64,000 nt of DNA, from positions 62,001-126,000 of the IMG/VR virus record IMGVR_UViG_3300025917_000001. One strand, given 5' to 3'. Of the stretch, positions 52,023-60,437 are shown piece after piece. Within the stretch, counting starts at the first letter, position 1, and each line of letters begins with the position of its first letter. This DNA comes from a virus. A model generated the notes under the pieces. The model worked only from the letters and a program-made list of their open reading frames with translations, ran no database searches and was not told the origin of the DNA. The position numbers and the translations under genes were made by a program.

Positions 52023-52622
52023 TTATTCAGATTTTCCGTCTTGCTTGTTTTCACTCATGTTTACAAGTAGCTCAGAGTGTTTTTTAAGCGCTTCCGATTC
52101 GGCACGTTGTTTTATGCGTATCATCTCTTTTGCATGATCTATAAGTGTTTCAGTTGACCATATTTCTGCTATACAGTAAGCGTAGGTAATCACTTTTCCG
52201 CCTGTGGGGAACTTTTCATGGTAATATTTGTTCCATTCTGCCTTTGAACCCTCATACACTCCGTAAAGCAAATCAGCCAGGTCCATGATGTCTTGGTCAT
52301 AGTATGTTCTTTCGTCAGTAGGTTTCTTTTTTGAAGTGGAAACTTTTTCAGGGACTTTATCTTTCACAAGTTTACTGTAACAGTCAATGTATCCGTTAAT
52401 ACGGTCTAACACTCCACGTTCGTCAGCTGTGATTACATTATTCGGTATCAGGTAGTAGAAAACTGTTCCAGAGTAACCCACATCGGTTATTAGCGTGTAT
52501 GTACATGAATCAATTGGAAGTGAAACATCTGCTGTTTCAGTTTTGTGATCGGCTCTTTTTGATTTTTTAACTTCCTCTGTATCAGGTTGTTGAGTTGATG
52601 GTCTACCTCGTTTTCTTGGCAT
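52023..52622 (-). CDS. AT-hook-like basic protein, 199 aa
   Basis: ATG at 52622. The N-terminus is MPRKRGRPSTQQPD, an AT-hook core (RGRP), followed by KKSKRADHKTE. AT-hooks bind the minor groove of AT-rich DNA, plausible in this AT-rich genome. The rest is globular (SCTYTLITDVGYSGTVFYYLIPN), with a Lys-rich C-terminal helix. It is likely a nuclear DNA-associated protein (inference). Alternative upstream codons use TTG. Confidence 0.65.
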   Translation of the reverse strand: MPRKRGRPSTQQPDTEEVKKSKRADHKTETADVSLPIDSCTYTLITDVGYSGTVFYYLIPNNVITADERGVLDRINGYIDCYSKLVKDKVPEKVSTSKKKPTDERTYYDQDIMDLADLLYGVYEGSKAEWNKYYHEKFPTGGKVITYAYCIAEIWSTETLIDHAKEMIRIKQRAESEALKKHSELLVNMSENKQDGKSE

Positions 52623-52753
52623 TTTGTACACAATTTGTTTCACACTCAATAATTAAACAATCAAATTAGCTCGAATCAAAGTTTTCTAATCGTAACTTTA
52701 AAAATAAAAAAAACATGAAATGTATGTCAAATGCAGCTTTATGTTGTGCATTT

Positions 52754-53452
52754 TTATGTATACATTACTTTACTGTAATAACGTTTTCTAATGTCATATT
52801 TGCATATTGGATATGTGCCAATATCCTTCATACGCATTAATATCTGATATATGTCAGCAGGCGACGTTTGCATAGGGTTGACTTCAGGACCAAATATGCC
52901 AGCCGACACAAGTGCCCCAGCCATGAGTCTGCTGCATACCCAAGAGCTTCCTGATATTGATGTACAACATTGCCGGAACGGGTAAAAGTATATTCCTTTG
53001 CTATCAAAGGGTTTACCAAGCTGTTTTTTACAGTAATTGAATGCTGCATAATACTGTTCCCTGGGTACCCATATCACGATCCCTTCCCATTTGTCCTTAT
53101 CCTTGTATCTAGCTTTGTTTGTCGTGTCTCTTCGCATGTATACAGGATGTGATGAATCAACACTCACTGTTGTTTCATGTCTTGTGAAATAAAACTCTGA
53201 ATGGATGATATCAGAGCCAGTAAGCCAGGAAGCCAGATTGTTCATCGTATGATCCCGTGTTTTCTCATCTTGTTTCCTGAAGTAACACACAATGCCATAC
53301 TTTGTTGTTACTGGTATCTCACATATTTCGCTTTGGTCGCTTCCCGTTACATCATCAGTTCCGGGTCCTTCATCTTGCACCTCTGTATGTAGGTTGTCGT
53401 CTTCATAGAGCATGTATTGCTCATCTTCATCGACCACATTCTCGTAATACAT
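52754..53452 (-). CDS. Second permuted NlpC/P60-like peptidase homologue, 232 aa
   Basis: ATG at 53452 (MYYENVVDEDEQYMLYEDD). An acidic N-terminus of about 60 residues precedes the domain. SDIIHSEFYFTRHETTVSVD supplies the His, W..I.IWVPREQYYAAFNYC the usual helix, and GSSWVCSRLMAGALVSAGIFG the Cys, followed by SPADIYQILMRM. This His-before-Cys order and the trailing SP..Y helix match permuted papain-fold proteins of large DNA viruses. Substrate is unknown. Compared with 36922, it has a different N-terminus and lacks the myristoylation-like start. Confidence 0.7.
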   Translation of the reverse strand: MYYENVVDEDEQYMLYEDDNLHTEVQDEGPGTDDVTGSDQSEICEIPVTTKYGIVCYFRKQDEKTRDHTMNNLASWLTGSDIIHSEFYFTRHETTVSVDSSHPVYMRRDTTNKARYKDKDKWEGIVIWVPREQYYAAFNYCKKQLGKPFDSKGIYFYPFRQCCTSISGSSWVCSRLMAGALVSAGIFGPEVNPMQTSPADIYQILMRMKDIGTYPICKYDIRKRYYSKVMYT

Positions 53453-53744
53453 GATTTCTTTATACAACTAAACTCTGTTTTGGGATAGCTTAAAGTTCCT
53501 CAGCACAAAAATCAAATATAACACCAAAGATATAAAACAGACAGTCAAAACACACTACCGTATCCATTAGCTATGTGGTTTTATTTAGGTTTGTATGACA
53601 CAGATTGATATACACAAAAACTGAGATTGTGTAAACATGTTAATCAATAGGACATAGCATTCACTTAAAAGCTTAAATTAGCACAAGTGCAAAACAAAGG
53701 TGACTTTATGTTACACTTACCGTAAGTTGTTCGTACTACACTAA

Positions 53745-54176
53745 ATGGCATCCCAATCCGCTCAAGGATATGTATACGCATATGTACCGTATGCAAGACT
53801 GGTTACGGGACAGCATAGTCGTACGTTTATCAAGGGTTTTTATTGTGTTATAACTTGCACAGTGACAGAAGATATGGAGCATCAGATAAGCAGACTAAAG
53901 TATCTGATGTGTGTAGGAATATGTGTTGGTATCATACCAATTGTCTTGAGTGTTGCAACAATGATTATGATGGCCATCTATTTAACAGACCGTGAGAATG
54001 CCTCTAACAATTTGGAGCAGATGATAAATACAGCACTTGCAAATGCCCTTGCTGGCTACACAAACACACAACGGTCACTAGTAAGTGACAGTTATCTAGA
54101 AAATGTATATGGATTACCCAACACAACTGACACATGGAAAATTTGTAGTTGTATCGAAATGGCAAAAACAAAGTAA
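53745..54176 (+). CDS. Single-span membrane protein, 143 aa
   Basis: ATG at 53745 (MASQSAQGYVYAYVPYARLV). The transmembrane helix is at about residues 54-82 (YLMCVGICVGIIPIVLSVATMIMMAIYL). A predicted ecto part has NNL/NTT sites and Cys (WKICSCIE). A GTAAGT inside the coding frame (54077-54082) looks like a donor, but no acceptor in the right phase gives a better product, so I keep it unspliced. Possibly related in plan to the 46107 protein. Confidence 0.55.
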   Translation: MASQSAQGYVYAYVPYARLVTGQHSRTFIKGFYCVITCTVTEDMEHQISRLKYLMCVGICVGIIPIVLSVATMIMMAIYLTDRENASNNLEQMINTALANALAGYTNTQRSLVSDSYLENVYGLPNTTDTWKICSCIEMAKTK

Positions 54177-54220
54177 AACATTATCAAAAAAAAACAAACA
54201 TGTATTTATTTTTTGTTTGT

Positions 54221-54721
54221 CTAGTCATCATCTTCGGTTGGTAAGTGATCATCATGAGTTTGTTCATATCGCTTCATCATGAATCTTGCATAGTTTGCAT
54301 TAAATTCCGCTGCATCTCCATCACGATAACCACCGTTATGTACAGCTATGCCGTATGGTATGTTGTTGTTGTAGTAACTATTACGTTCTAATGCATTATC
54401 TATATTGTCATATGCGATTCAAATATGTAATATACCTTGTAAGTTTGAAGAGCTGCCAGTATATGCTCTAGTTTGTCCTCTTGCAGAAGTGTTTGATTGA
54501 ACACTTAATCCTGTACTTTGTATATCTTTGTCCAAAACCATATTCATGAGTAGTGAAACATTCTCTGATGAGTATTTGACAAGACTCAGACCGGTATGCA
54601 ATGCAGCTAATTCACTTGGTGTTATTTTCTTATACTTAATTCCTTCAACAAGAATTTTCCACTTATCAGCGAGGGCTTTAAATTGTGATACCATAGCGAC
54701 AATGTAATCGAGTTCATCCAT
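54221..54721 (-). CDS. Spliced hypothetical protein, 150 aa
   Basis: ATG at 54721 (MDELDYIVAMVSQFKALADK). Exon 1 (54721-54436) joins exon 2 (54387-54221) across a 48-nt intron (54388-54435, GTATAT...CATTAG), reading SSNLQ-ERNSYYNNNIPYG. The N-terminal part is helical (EGIKYKKITPSELAALHTG); the C-terminal part is Asn/Tyr- and Asp-rich, ending THDDHLPTEDDD. The frame upstream of the ATG is hydrophobic, but it begins a different start option. Unknown function. Confidence 0.6.
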
Positions 54722-55055
54722 GTTATAACGTGTGTACAAAAACGTATTTTGGATAAAATGTAAACAAGAAATGAGAACTAAGAAAAACGCACAAACTCTA
54801 AACTGAAAAGATGTGACACCGGCATACAAATTTGTGACTCGCATAATCTAACATGTTTGAGATTTTTTGAAACTATTAACAAAGGGTTGGACATGCGATA
54901 CAGTGGACTTGGTTATACAAATGACCCTTTTATTTGTGTTTTTGGTTTGAACTTTACAAAAATAAATGAAATTATGTGACATTGATTGTAGTATAAATTT
55001 TGTGCCGGCACATTTTAGTTTGTACAAGTTTTTTATTTTACTACATTACACATCA

Positions 55056-55664
55056 ATGGATGCGACAAATGGTAAACGTTCGCTTGTTATACTTACGGGA
55101 CCTTGTGCTGCTGGAAAGGATACTTTATTAAAACTCCTTAACGAAGAGTTTGCTAGCGGTGTCTCTCAAGCTATATCGCATACAACACGCCCTCCAAGAG
55201 CAAATGAAAAGAATGGTGTAAACTATCATTTTGTCACCGTTGAAGACTTTAAACAAGGAGTCGCTAATGGAGAGTTTATCGAACACGTTCAATACAATGG
55301 TAACTACTATGGAGTAACCTATCGCGCTGTTCAAAGTGTATTGGATGCTGGAAAGACTTGCACTCTGATTGTCAATATCGACGGATGTACCTCGATCAGG
55401 AAAAATGCCAAGTTCCCAGTTGTGTACTTTTTTGTACATACAAGCAAATTTGAAGACCTTGAAACAAGAATCAGAAAACGAAGCATGACAACAAAAGAGA
55501 ATGAGGAAACAATCAAGTCCAAATTGGAGATTGCCAAAGAGGAACTATCTTACTTTGAATCTCACAAAAACGAATGGGACTATGCACTCGTAAATGATGA
55601 TCTTGACAAATGTTATGCTGAACTAAAGGCACACCTATCCGTACGCTGTATCAAGCTGGATTAG
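55056..55664 (+). CDS. gmk: Guanylate kinase, 202 aa
   Basis: ATG at 55056 (MDATNGKRSLVILTGPCAAG); an earlier in-frame ATG at 54966 would add a 30-residue hydrophobic leader that the family lacks. The P-loop GPCAAGKDT and the GMP-binding core ISHTTRPPRANEKNGVNYHF are diagnostic, followed by FIEHVQYNGNYYGVTY and CTLIVNIDGCTSIRK. The enzyme converts GMP/dGMP to GDP/dGDP with ATP, complementing the deoxynucleoside kinase at 13314. Domain length and motif order are complete, so it is probably active. Confidence 0.9.
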   Translation: MDATNGKRSLVILTGPCAAGKDTLLKLLNEEFASGVSQAISHTTRPPRANEKNGVNYHFVTVEDFKQGVANGEFIEHVQYNGNYYGVTYRAVQSVLDAGKTCTLIVNIDGCTSIRKNAKFPVVYFFVHTSKFEDLETRIRKRSMTTKENEETIKSKLEIAKEELSYFESHKNEWDYALVNDDLDKCYAELKAHLSVRCIKLD

Positions 55665-56193
55665 TGGAATTGTTTTAATGCTGTTTAAACACATTGATAA
55701 ACCCGTTGTTACACAGAACATGTAATGTTGTCTCAAATTTTCATAAGCACAAATTTTTGTGTCACTAAAACAAGTCAGATACATAGTCAAAACGGTGGTA
55801 TCGGGTGTGCATCGGTGGAGCCTCCATAAACATCGAAAACAGAACTTGACCAAAAATTTGACCATTGATAGTTTGGGGGGGAGTTTGTTACTCTGTTACT
55901 TTGGTACTTCGTTACTTGTCGAAAACAGAACTTGACCATTGCTAGGGGGTAAAGACAAATATCACGTGGCTGTTCTGAGAACACCGTGGGAACAGGAATC
56001 GGAACATTACGGAGATTTTATGTTACAGATTGTGAAAATCTCATTTCCGCTTAGCTTCGGCTCTTGCTTCGTGTTCCGGTTCGGGCTATTCGAAAACAGA
56101 ACTTGACTTGCATCACCCCAATTGCACCGACACGAAGTTTTGTTCCTCAAGTTTTATTACATTAAATGTTTTGCTATGACAGTGTAAACATGC
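55665..56193. other. Gene-free region with three spaced 18-bp direct repeats
   Basis: About 530 nt, less AT-rich than most intergenic DNA here. TCGAAAACAGAACTTGAC occurs at 55833-55850, 55919-55936 and 56090-56107, starts spaced 86 and 171 nt apart. Between the first two copies is a run of related GTTACT units. No supported ORF. It could be a regulatory or noncoding RNA region. Confidence 0.5.
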
Positions 56194-57249
56194 TTATTTG
56201 TTTTCATTATCGTCATCATCATCAGATTCTTCTACCTCTGCTACTGGTTCTTCATCTTTACCCATATCGACGATATACTCATTAGGACATTCAGTGTTGT
56301 TCTCAGCCATTTCCTTAGCCAGTGTGAATAGTTGGTCAGGTGTTGAGAATGCTCTGAGCTTTATACCAGCAGCGTTTTTGTGTCCACCACCACCAAAGCG
56401 CATACAGAGTTCATTTACGTTAGGAGCATTAACATCTGCTGCTCTTGATCTAGTTTTGTATTCGTATATTTTGTTGAATGCATCGTATGACCATATCACA
56501 GCTACTTGTATCTTTTCTCTTTTGGCAAGTATAGCTTCACCTATTTCAGACTGCAAATTGCGTGCTTCGACGAATGCAGTCGGGTATCCAAAAAAGTTAA
56601 ACTCGACAAAGTATCTAGAAGCAAATTCGATCGTGATCTTTGCATTATCCCAGATTGGTTTCCCTTTTAACTTGAACTCTGCAAGCGTATTGTTGTTGGT
56701 AAGGTAATCACTCCACAATTTGATATTGTTATCATTGTCATCAAGTTTGAGATATGTGTACACAGCCATGCTAACTTCTCGACTATCAGGTATGTCCCAT
56801 ATCCAAAGATCGCGGGCTCTAGTATGAAGGATCTGTTCAGGTATTGGGGTGTTGTGTCCGTAAAAGTATCGAAAAGCCATCGATGCTCCGCATTGTTTTG
56901 TTTCAAAGTAACAATTGTCTTCGCCGCTGAGCAAAAGTATCGCTTTTTCGTGGTGATCGAGAAGAACAAAGCTCTTTGCAGTTTTTCTCATGTGTCTAAT
57001 TACTGATTTGCTGTACGAGAAATCAACCATGAGCACGTTACGTCCTGTAACATCGGGTATGTTTTCTTTCTTGTCTTTGTGTGTTGCACCGTAACGCCAA
57101 ATATCCTCATCCTTTTTACCCAACTTGAGAAGGAACATATACGCGATCATGAACGCAACCCACCCATCAGGACACCATTTGTGGTAAATGATAAAATCAA
57201 TGTCTTCGGGTTTTGGTTCAGCACAGTATTTTGCTCGTTTCGATTCCAT
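56194..57249 (-). CDS. DHH/DHHA1-family phosphoesterase, 351 aa
   Basis: ATG at 57249. N-terminal DHH motifs: YHKWCPDGWVA (motif I), VLMVDFSYS (motif II), LLDHHEKA (motif III with the Asp-His-His). A C-terminal DHHA1-type loop follows: CMRFGGGGHKNAAGIKL. Such enzymes cut phosphodiester or pyrophosphate bonds (oligoribonuclease, exopolyphosphatase, cyclic-dinucleotide phosphodiesterase types). Key metal and substrate residues appear intact. The tail is very acidic (EESDDDDDNENK). It could degrade nanoRNAs or host signalling nucleotides; the substrate cannot be told by eye. Confidence 0.85.
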   Translation of the reverse strand: MESKRAKYCAEPKPEDIDFIIYHKWCPDGWVAFMIAYMFLLKLGKKDEDIWRYGATHKDKKENIPDVTGRNVLMVDFSYSKSVIRHMRKTAKSFVLLDHHEKAILLLSGEDNCYFETKQCGASMAFRYFYGHNTPIPEQILHTRARDLWIWDIPDSREVSMAVYTYLKLDDNDNNIKLWSDYLTNNNTLAEFKLKGKPIWDNAKITIEFASRYFVEFNFFGYPTAFVEARNLQSEIGEAILAKREKIQVAVIWSYDAFNKIYEYKTRSRAADVNAPNVNELCMRFGGGGHKNAAGIKLRAFSTPDQLFTLAKEMAENNTECPNEYIVDMGKDEEPVAEVEESDDDDDNENK

Positions 57250-57403
57250 GTTTTTAGTTCGATCCTAACGCAAAATAAGCCAACAAAAACAATGTTACAA
57301 AAGTAATTAAACAACTTTTAAACGCACCTGATGATATGCAAAGTCACAAATAAAACGAATCTCTATATTACAATATATAATATATTAACTCGTTACAAAA
57401 ATA

Positions 57404-57871
57404 ATGTCGTGGGGTTTAGACGATTCAGACGAAGAGATGGAGTCGGAAATGTACGCCGTAAACTTCTTGAAGATTGATAAAAAAACAAATAAAGTCCTTC
57501 AAGAGATGACATGGCCTGTCATGTCTTCAGACCTACCAAAAGTCAAAAGAGACCGATGGGTTGCGTTCCTCAGCAAACTAAATTTTCTAGCTCTAAAGCC
57601 AAAACGGTATTACCAATACCCAGGCAAGACTGACTCAAAGTACATATACAGAGTTAGTGACAAAACAAAATACGCAGAAACTGACTCTGTACCAGTAACT
57701 GATAAAGGTGAAGCAATACGTGACATGGTCAAATACGCTCTCATGGATCAGGCTGATACCGACGAGCGTTATGAACAAAACCGGCCAGAGCTCTCCAAAG
57801 GTGCTAAAGCAATATTAGAGATAGCACAGTCAGGAGCAAAACAAACAAAAGACATAAGAGACATAAAATAA
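57404..57871 (+). CDS. Hypothetical protein, 155 aa
   Basis: ATG at 57404 (MSWGLDDSDEEMESEMYAVN). An acidic start is followed by a basic centre (LPKVKRDRWVAFLSKLNF, LKPKRYYQYPGKTDSKYIYR) and a helical C-terminus. After its stop the −1 frame stays open for a further 54 codons with a protein-like sequence (see findings). No family is recognised. Confidence 0.65.
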   Translation: MSWGLDDSDEEMESEMYAVNFLKIDKKTNKVLQEMTWPVMSSDLPKVKRDRWVAFLSKLNFLALKPKRYYQYPGKTDSKYIYRVSDKTKYAETDSVPVTDKGEAIRDMVKYALMDQADTDERYEQNRPELSKGAKAILEIAQSGAKQTKDIRDIK

Positions 57872-58115
57872 ATCATGACATTCCCCTTTGTTATGATGAA
57901 CTTTATGTTTGTGGTAAATGGCCTCCATTCGACAGCACGAAAAAAACGGAGCCAATTGCACAGATCGCTGATGAATCAGACCGCAAAGTCTTATCTGCAA
58001 TGTTAGTTATTGAAAAAACAAGTAAAAAAATATAAACATATGTCTGTCTTTATCCATAACAACATCGATTACAGCTCACTTAGCGGTTCTTTTTCTCTTG
58101 TTAAAGACGCAAACA

Positions 58116-58475
58116 ATGTCAACACTTGGTTTTAGTAGATTACCGGCCGAAGTTAAAGTAACAAAATACGCTGCGTTAACCAGGAACATCAAGGGAATGG
58201 TTACAATGGAAATGGCAACACAACGTGATGAAATGAAGAAAGCGTGGAGACAGTTCGCTGCTGCATCCGGTTTTACTGGTATTAAAGAAGGTGCAACCAA
58301 AACAATATCAGTGTCGGAAGAAACTGAAGAAGCTGCGTACTATGAAATAACAGACGGAAGCCGAACACTCAAAGTTGATGATACTTACGGAGAATCACAA
58401 ATCAAGTCACCAGGATATTGTGCTGTAAAGTTTGCCAAGTTCGCGCTGAACGAAATCCCACACTATGAAAGTTAA
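58116..58475 (+). CDS. Hypothetical protein, 119 aa
   Basis: ATG at 58116 (MSTLGFSRLPAEVKVTKYAA). A helical basic N-terminal half (MEMATQRDEMKKAWRQFAAAS) and a shorter beta-like C-terminal part (KTISVSEETEEAAYYEITDG). Unknown family. The 7TM-RGS gene follows on the same strand. Confidence 0.6.
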   Translation: MSTLGFSRLPAEVKVTKYAALTRNIKGMVTMEMATQRDEMKKAWRQFAAASGFTGIKEGATKTISVSEETEEAAYYEITDGSRTLKVDDTYGESQIKSPGYCAVKFAKFALNEIPHYES

Positions 58476-58612
58476 CATTAAACATTTCATTTTAACACAA
58501 ACTGTTTTTTTTGTTTTTCTTGCGTTGTTTCACAGTTGTGCAATAAAATATTAAGATTTATCACAGGTTATATTTGCCCAGATGTCAAGATGTCAAAAAA
58601 GCGTGCTATCAG

Positions 58613-60031
58613 ATGAAGTTTTCGTTTTCCTTTACACTTGACAGTGATGGACCGCCAGAGCCGACTGGCCCAGCCGACGTAATGACGCTGACATGGATAT
58701 GTTGCAGCGTTGTTCTTATGATCGCTGTGGTAATACTTGTAAAGGTTCGGGCGCGCAAATTCTTTCCTCTTCGTTCCATATCGGCACTGGAAATGTCTGT
58801 CATAGTGATCTGTGGTACCGTTGATCCTATAAGCACGTTCATAGCAAATGACCAATTCGAATCACTACGCGAACTAAGGCACGATAACTGCCCATTATGG
58901 AGCTATTGGCTAGAGTACCCGGCTGGCATTGCGCCATTGTTTGTTTTGATCATCAGCAGAATGATCAGACACGCATGCATGTTCCACTTCACGATATCGA
59001 CATACACAAGACAAGTAAAGAAAGTTATGCACAACTGGACAGTATTTGGCATATTCCTATCCATACTGGCAATATGTGGATGGATAACAGTGTCAGGAGC
59101 ATCACACTTTGATGAAGAACTGCAAACTTGTGTTACAGAATACAGGGAAAAGATCACATTGTTCGTTTGGATATTCCTTTGTTCCGCATCTGGGATGATA
59201 CTCGTTACTGTGCTACAACGTGGGATAAGCAAAGTCTTTATCGATGAGTGGATGCAAACAAAAAAGTTAATGATCTTCATATCCTGTGTCTTCATTCTTG
59301 ATCTTGTCATTAACGTGCTTGGTCTAACGAGATACTCAATTGGTAGATCATTGTTTACCATCACTCGCACAACACTGTACCCGTCTTGCCTGTTAGCACT
59401 CACTGTTGAGAATATAATTATGTCATTCAAAAGCGAGACACAACGCTCACAAGCTGAAATACGAGGATATTTGGCTCACAGTGCATCAATTTGGTCCATC
59501 GTTGAGTTATCCAAGTTCAAGAAACCAATGGCTACATTTCTGGATTATTGTGTGACAATGATCGAGGAACGCGTTCCATCAAGCAACGCTGGTATCGCAT
59601 CTGCAAGGTTACTGTGTCCACAAAGGATGGTAGAATGCTACAAGATGATTGAAACATGGCGTGAATCGCGTGGTGCAGTTGAAAAAGGCGATTCCATCGC
59701 ACAAGCAAAGATGATAATCAATCTGACAAATGAAATGGACATACCTGAATCAATAAGACAGAATTTGATCAATAGAGAGATAGAACTCCCCGAGGACATC
59801 TTTTCTGAACTGCATAACCAACTCTTGGAAGATTTTCAAGTATGGGGTGATGGATACTTGAAGACAATGAATAACAGTATGTTGTCGTCTCGCCTGGAAG
59901 AGGAAAATGAACTATTAGAGGTGTCAAATGGGATGTACTTACCAGCAAGGTCTGTGAATAAGCTAAAGTACACAGGTGGATTACGTTTTGACCAAACACT
60001 CGAACTTGAGGATAATGATTGGATTAATTAA
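58613..60031 (+). CDS. Seven-transmembrane receptor fused to an RGS domain, 472 aa
   Basis: ATG at 58613 (MKFSFSFTLDSDG); only a TTG start lies earlier. Seven hydrophobic helices can be traced from residue about 25 to 290, from MTLTWICCSVVLMIAVVILV to TLYPSCLLALTVENIIMSF. The C-terminal 170 residues fit a regulator of G-protein signalling (RGS) fold: KKPMATFLDYCVTMIEE at the start, AQAKMIINLTNEMDIPESI in the middle, then FSELHNQLLEDFQVWGDGYL near the end. 7TM-RGS fusions occur in plants, fungi, oomycetes and other protists and speed up GTP hydrolysis on G-alpha. A viral copy would probably dampen or rewire host G-protein signalling. Confidence 0.75.
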   Translation: MKFSFSFTLDSDGPPEPTGPADVMTLTWICCSVVLMIAVVILVKVRARKFFPLRSISALEMSVIVICGTVDPISTFIANDQFESLRELRHDNCPLWSYWLEYPAGIAPLFVLIISRMIRHACMFHFTISTYTRQVKKVMHNWTVFGIFLSILAICGWITVSGASHFDEELQTCVTEYREKITLFVWIFLCSASGMILVTVLQRGISKVFIDEWMQTKKLMIFISCVFILDLVINVLGLTRYSIGRSLFTITRTTLYPSCLLALTVENIIMSFKSETQRSQAEIRGYLAHSASIWSIVELSKFKKPMATFLDYCVTMIEERVPSSNAGIASARLLCPQRMVECYKMIETWRESRGAVEKGDSIAQAKMIINLTNEMDIPESIRQNLINREIELPEDIFSELHNQLLEDFQVWGDGYLKTMNNSMLSSRLEEENELLEVSNGMYLPARSVNKLKYTGGLRFDQTLELEDNDWIN

Positions 60032-60126
60032 TACATTTATATATAATATAATTTCATTGCGTTTTTGTCCAAGTCCAACCTTAACGGATATTCACTTTGG
60101 AGTATCTAAATGTTTTACGTAGTGAG

Positions 60127-60383
60127 ACCCCCCATATAAAAAGATATCTTATATATCATATGTTAAGGAATAACTGTCTACCCAAAAGTTGAGACCCGCA
60201 TAAAAATGCGGTTACCATGGAAATTTGGAAAATTCTTAGACTTTTCTTCATGGTAACGTTGACCGAACTTTCTATGAATTTTCCAAATTTCCATGGTAAC
60301 CGCATTTTTATGCGGGTCTCAACTTTTGGTCAGTCACTTGTTCCTTAACATATGATATATAAGATATCTTTTTATATGAGGGT
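60127..60383. repeat. Palindromic element, copy 7 (short form)
   Basis: Short form as copy 1, with a fourth inner arm type (D: TTACCATGGAAATTTGG and complement). The left outer block is AACTGTCTACCCAAAAG, the right is the complement of AAGTGACTGACCAAAAG. Confidence 0.95.
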
Positions 60384-60437
60384 TACGAGTTGGTGTTTAA
60401 ACAACACTTAAATGGACTTTTGATATGCACAAACCTT
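60384..60437. repeat. Spacer between paired palindromes 7 and 8
   Basis: 54 bp with GAGTTGGTGTTTAAACAACA, nearly matching the spacer at 26818-26870. Confidence 0.7.

Noticed and set aside
54077-54131. GTAAGT inside the 53745 gene as a possible splice donor
   Set aside because: No acceptor gives a longer or more protein-like product in phase; the unspliced frame ends naturally.
54966-55055. An earlier ATG that would extend the guanylate kinase by 30 residues
   Set aside because: The extension is hydrophobic and outside the conserved family length; the ATG at 55056 directly precedes the P-loop domain.
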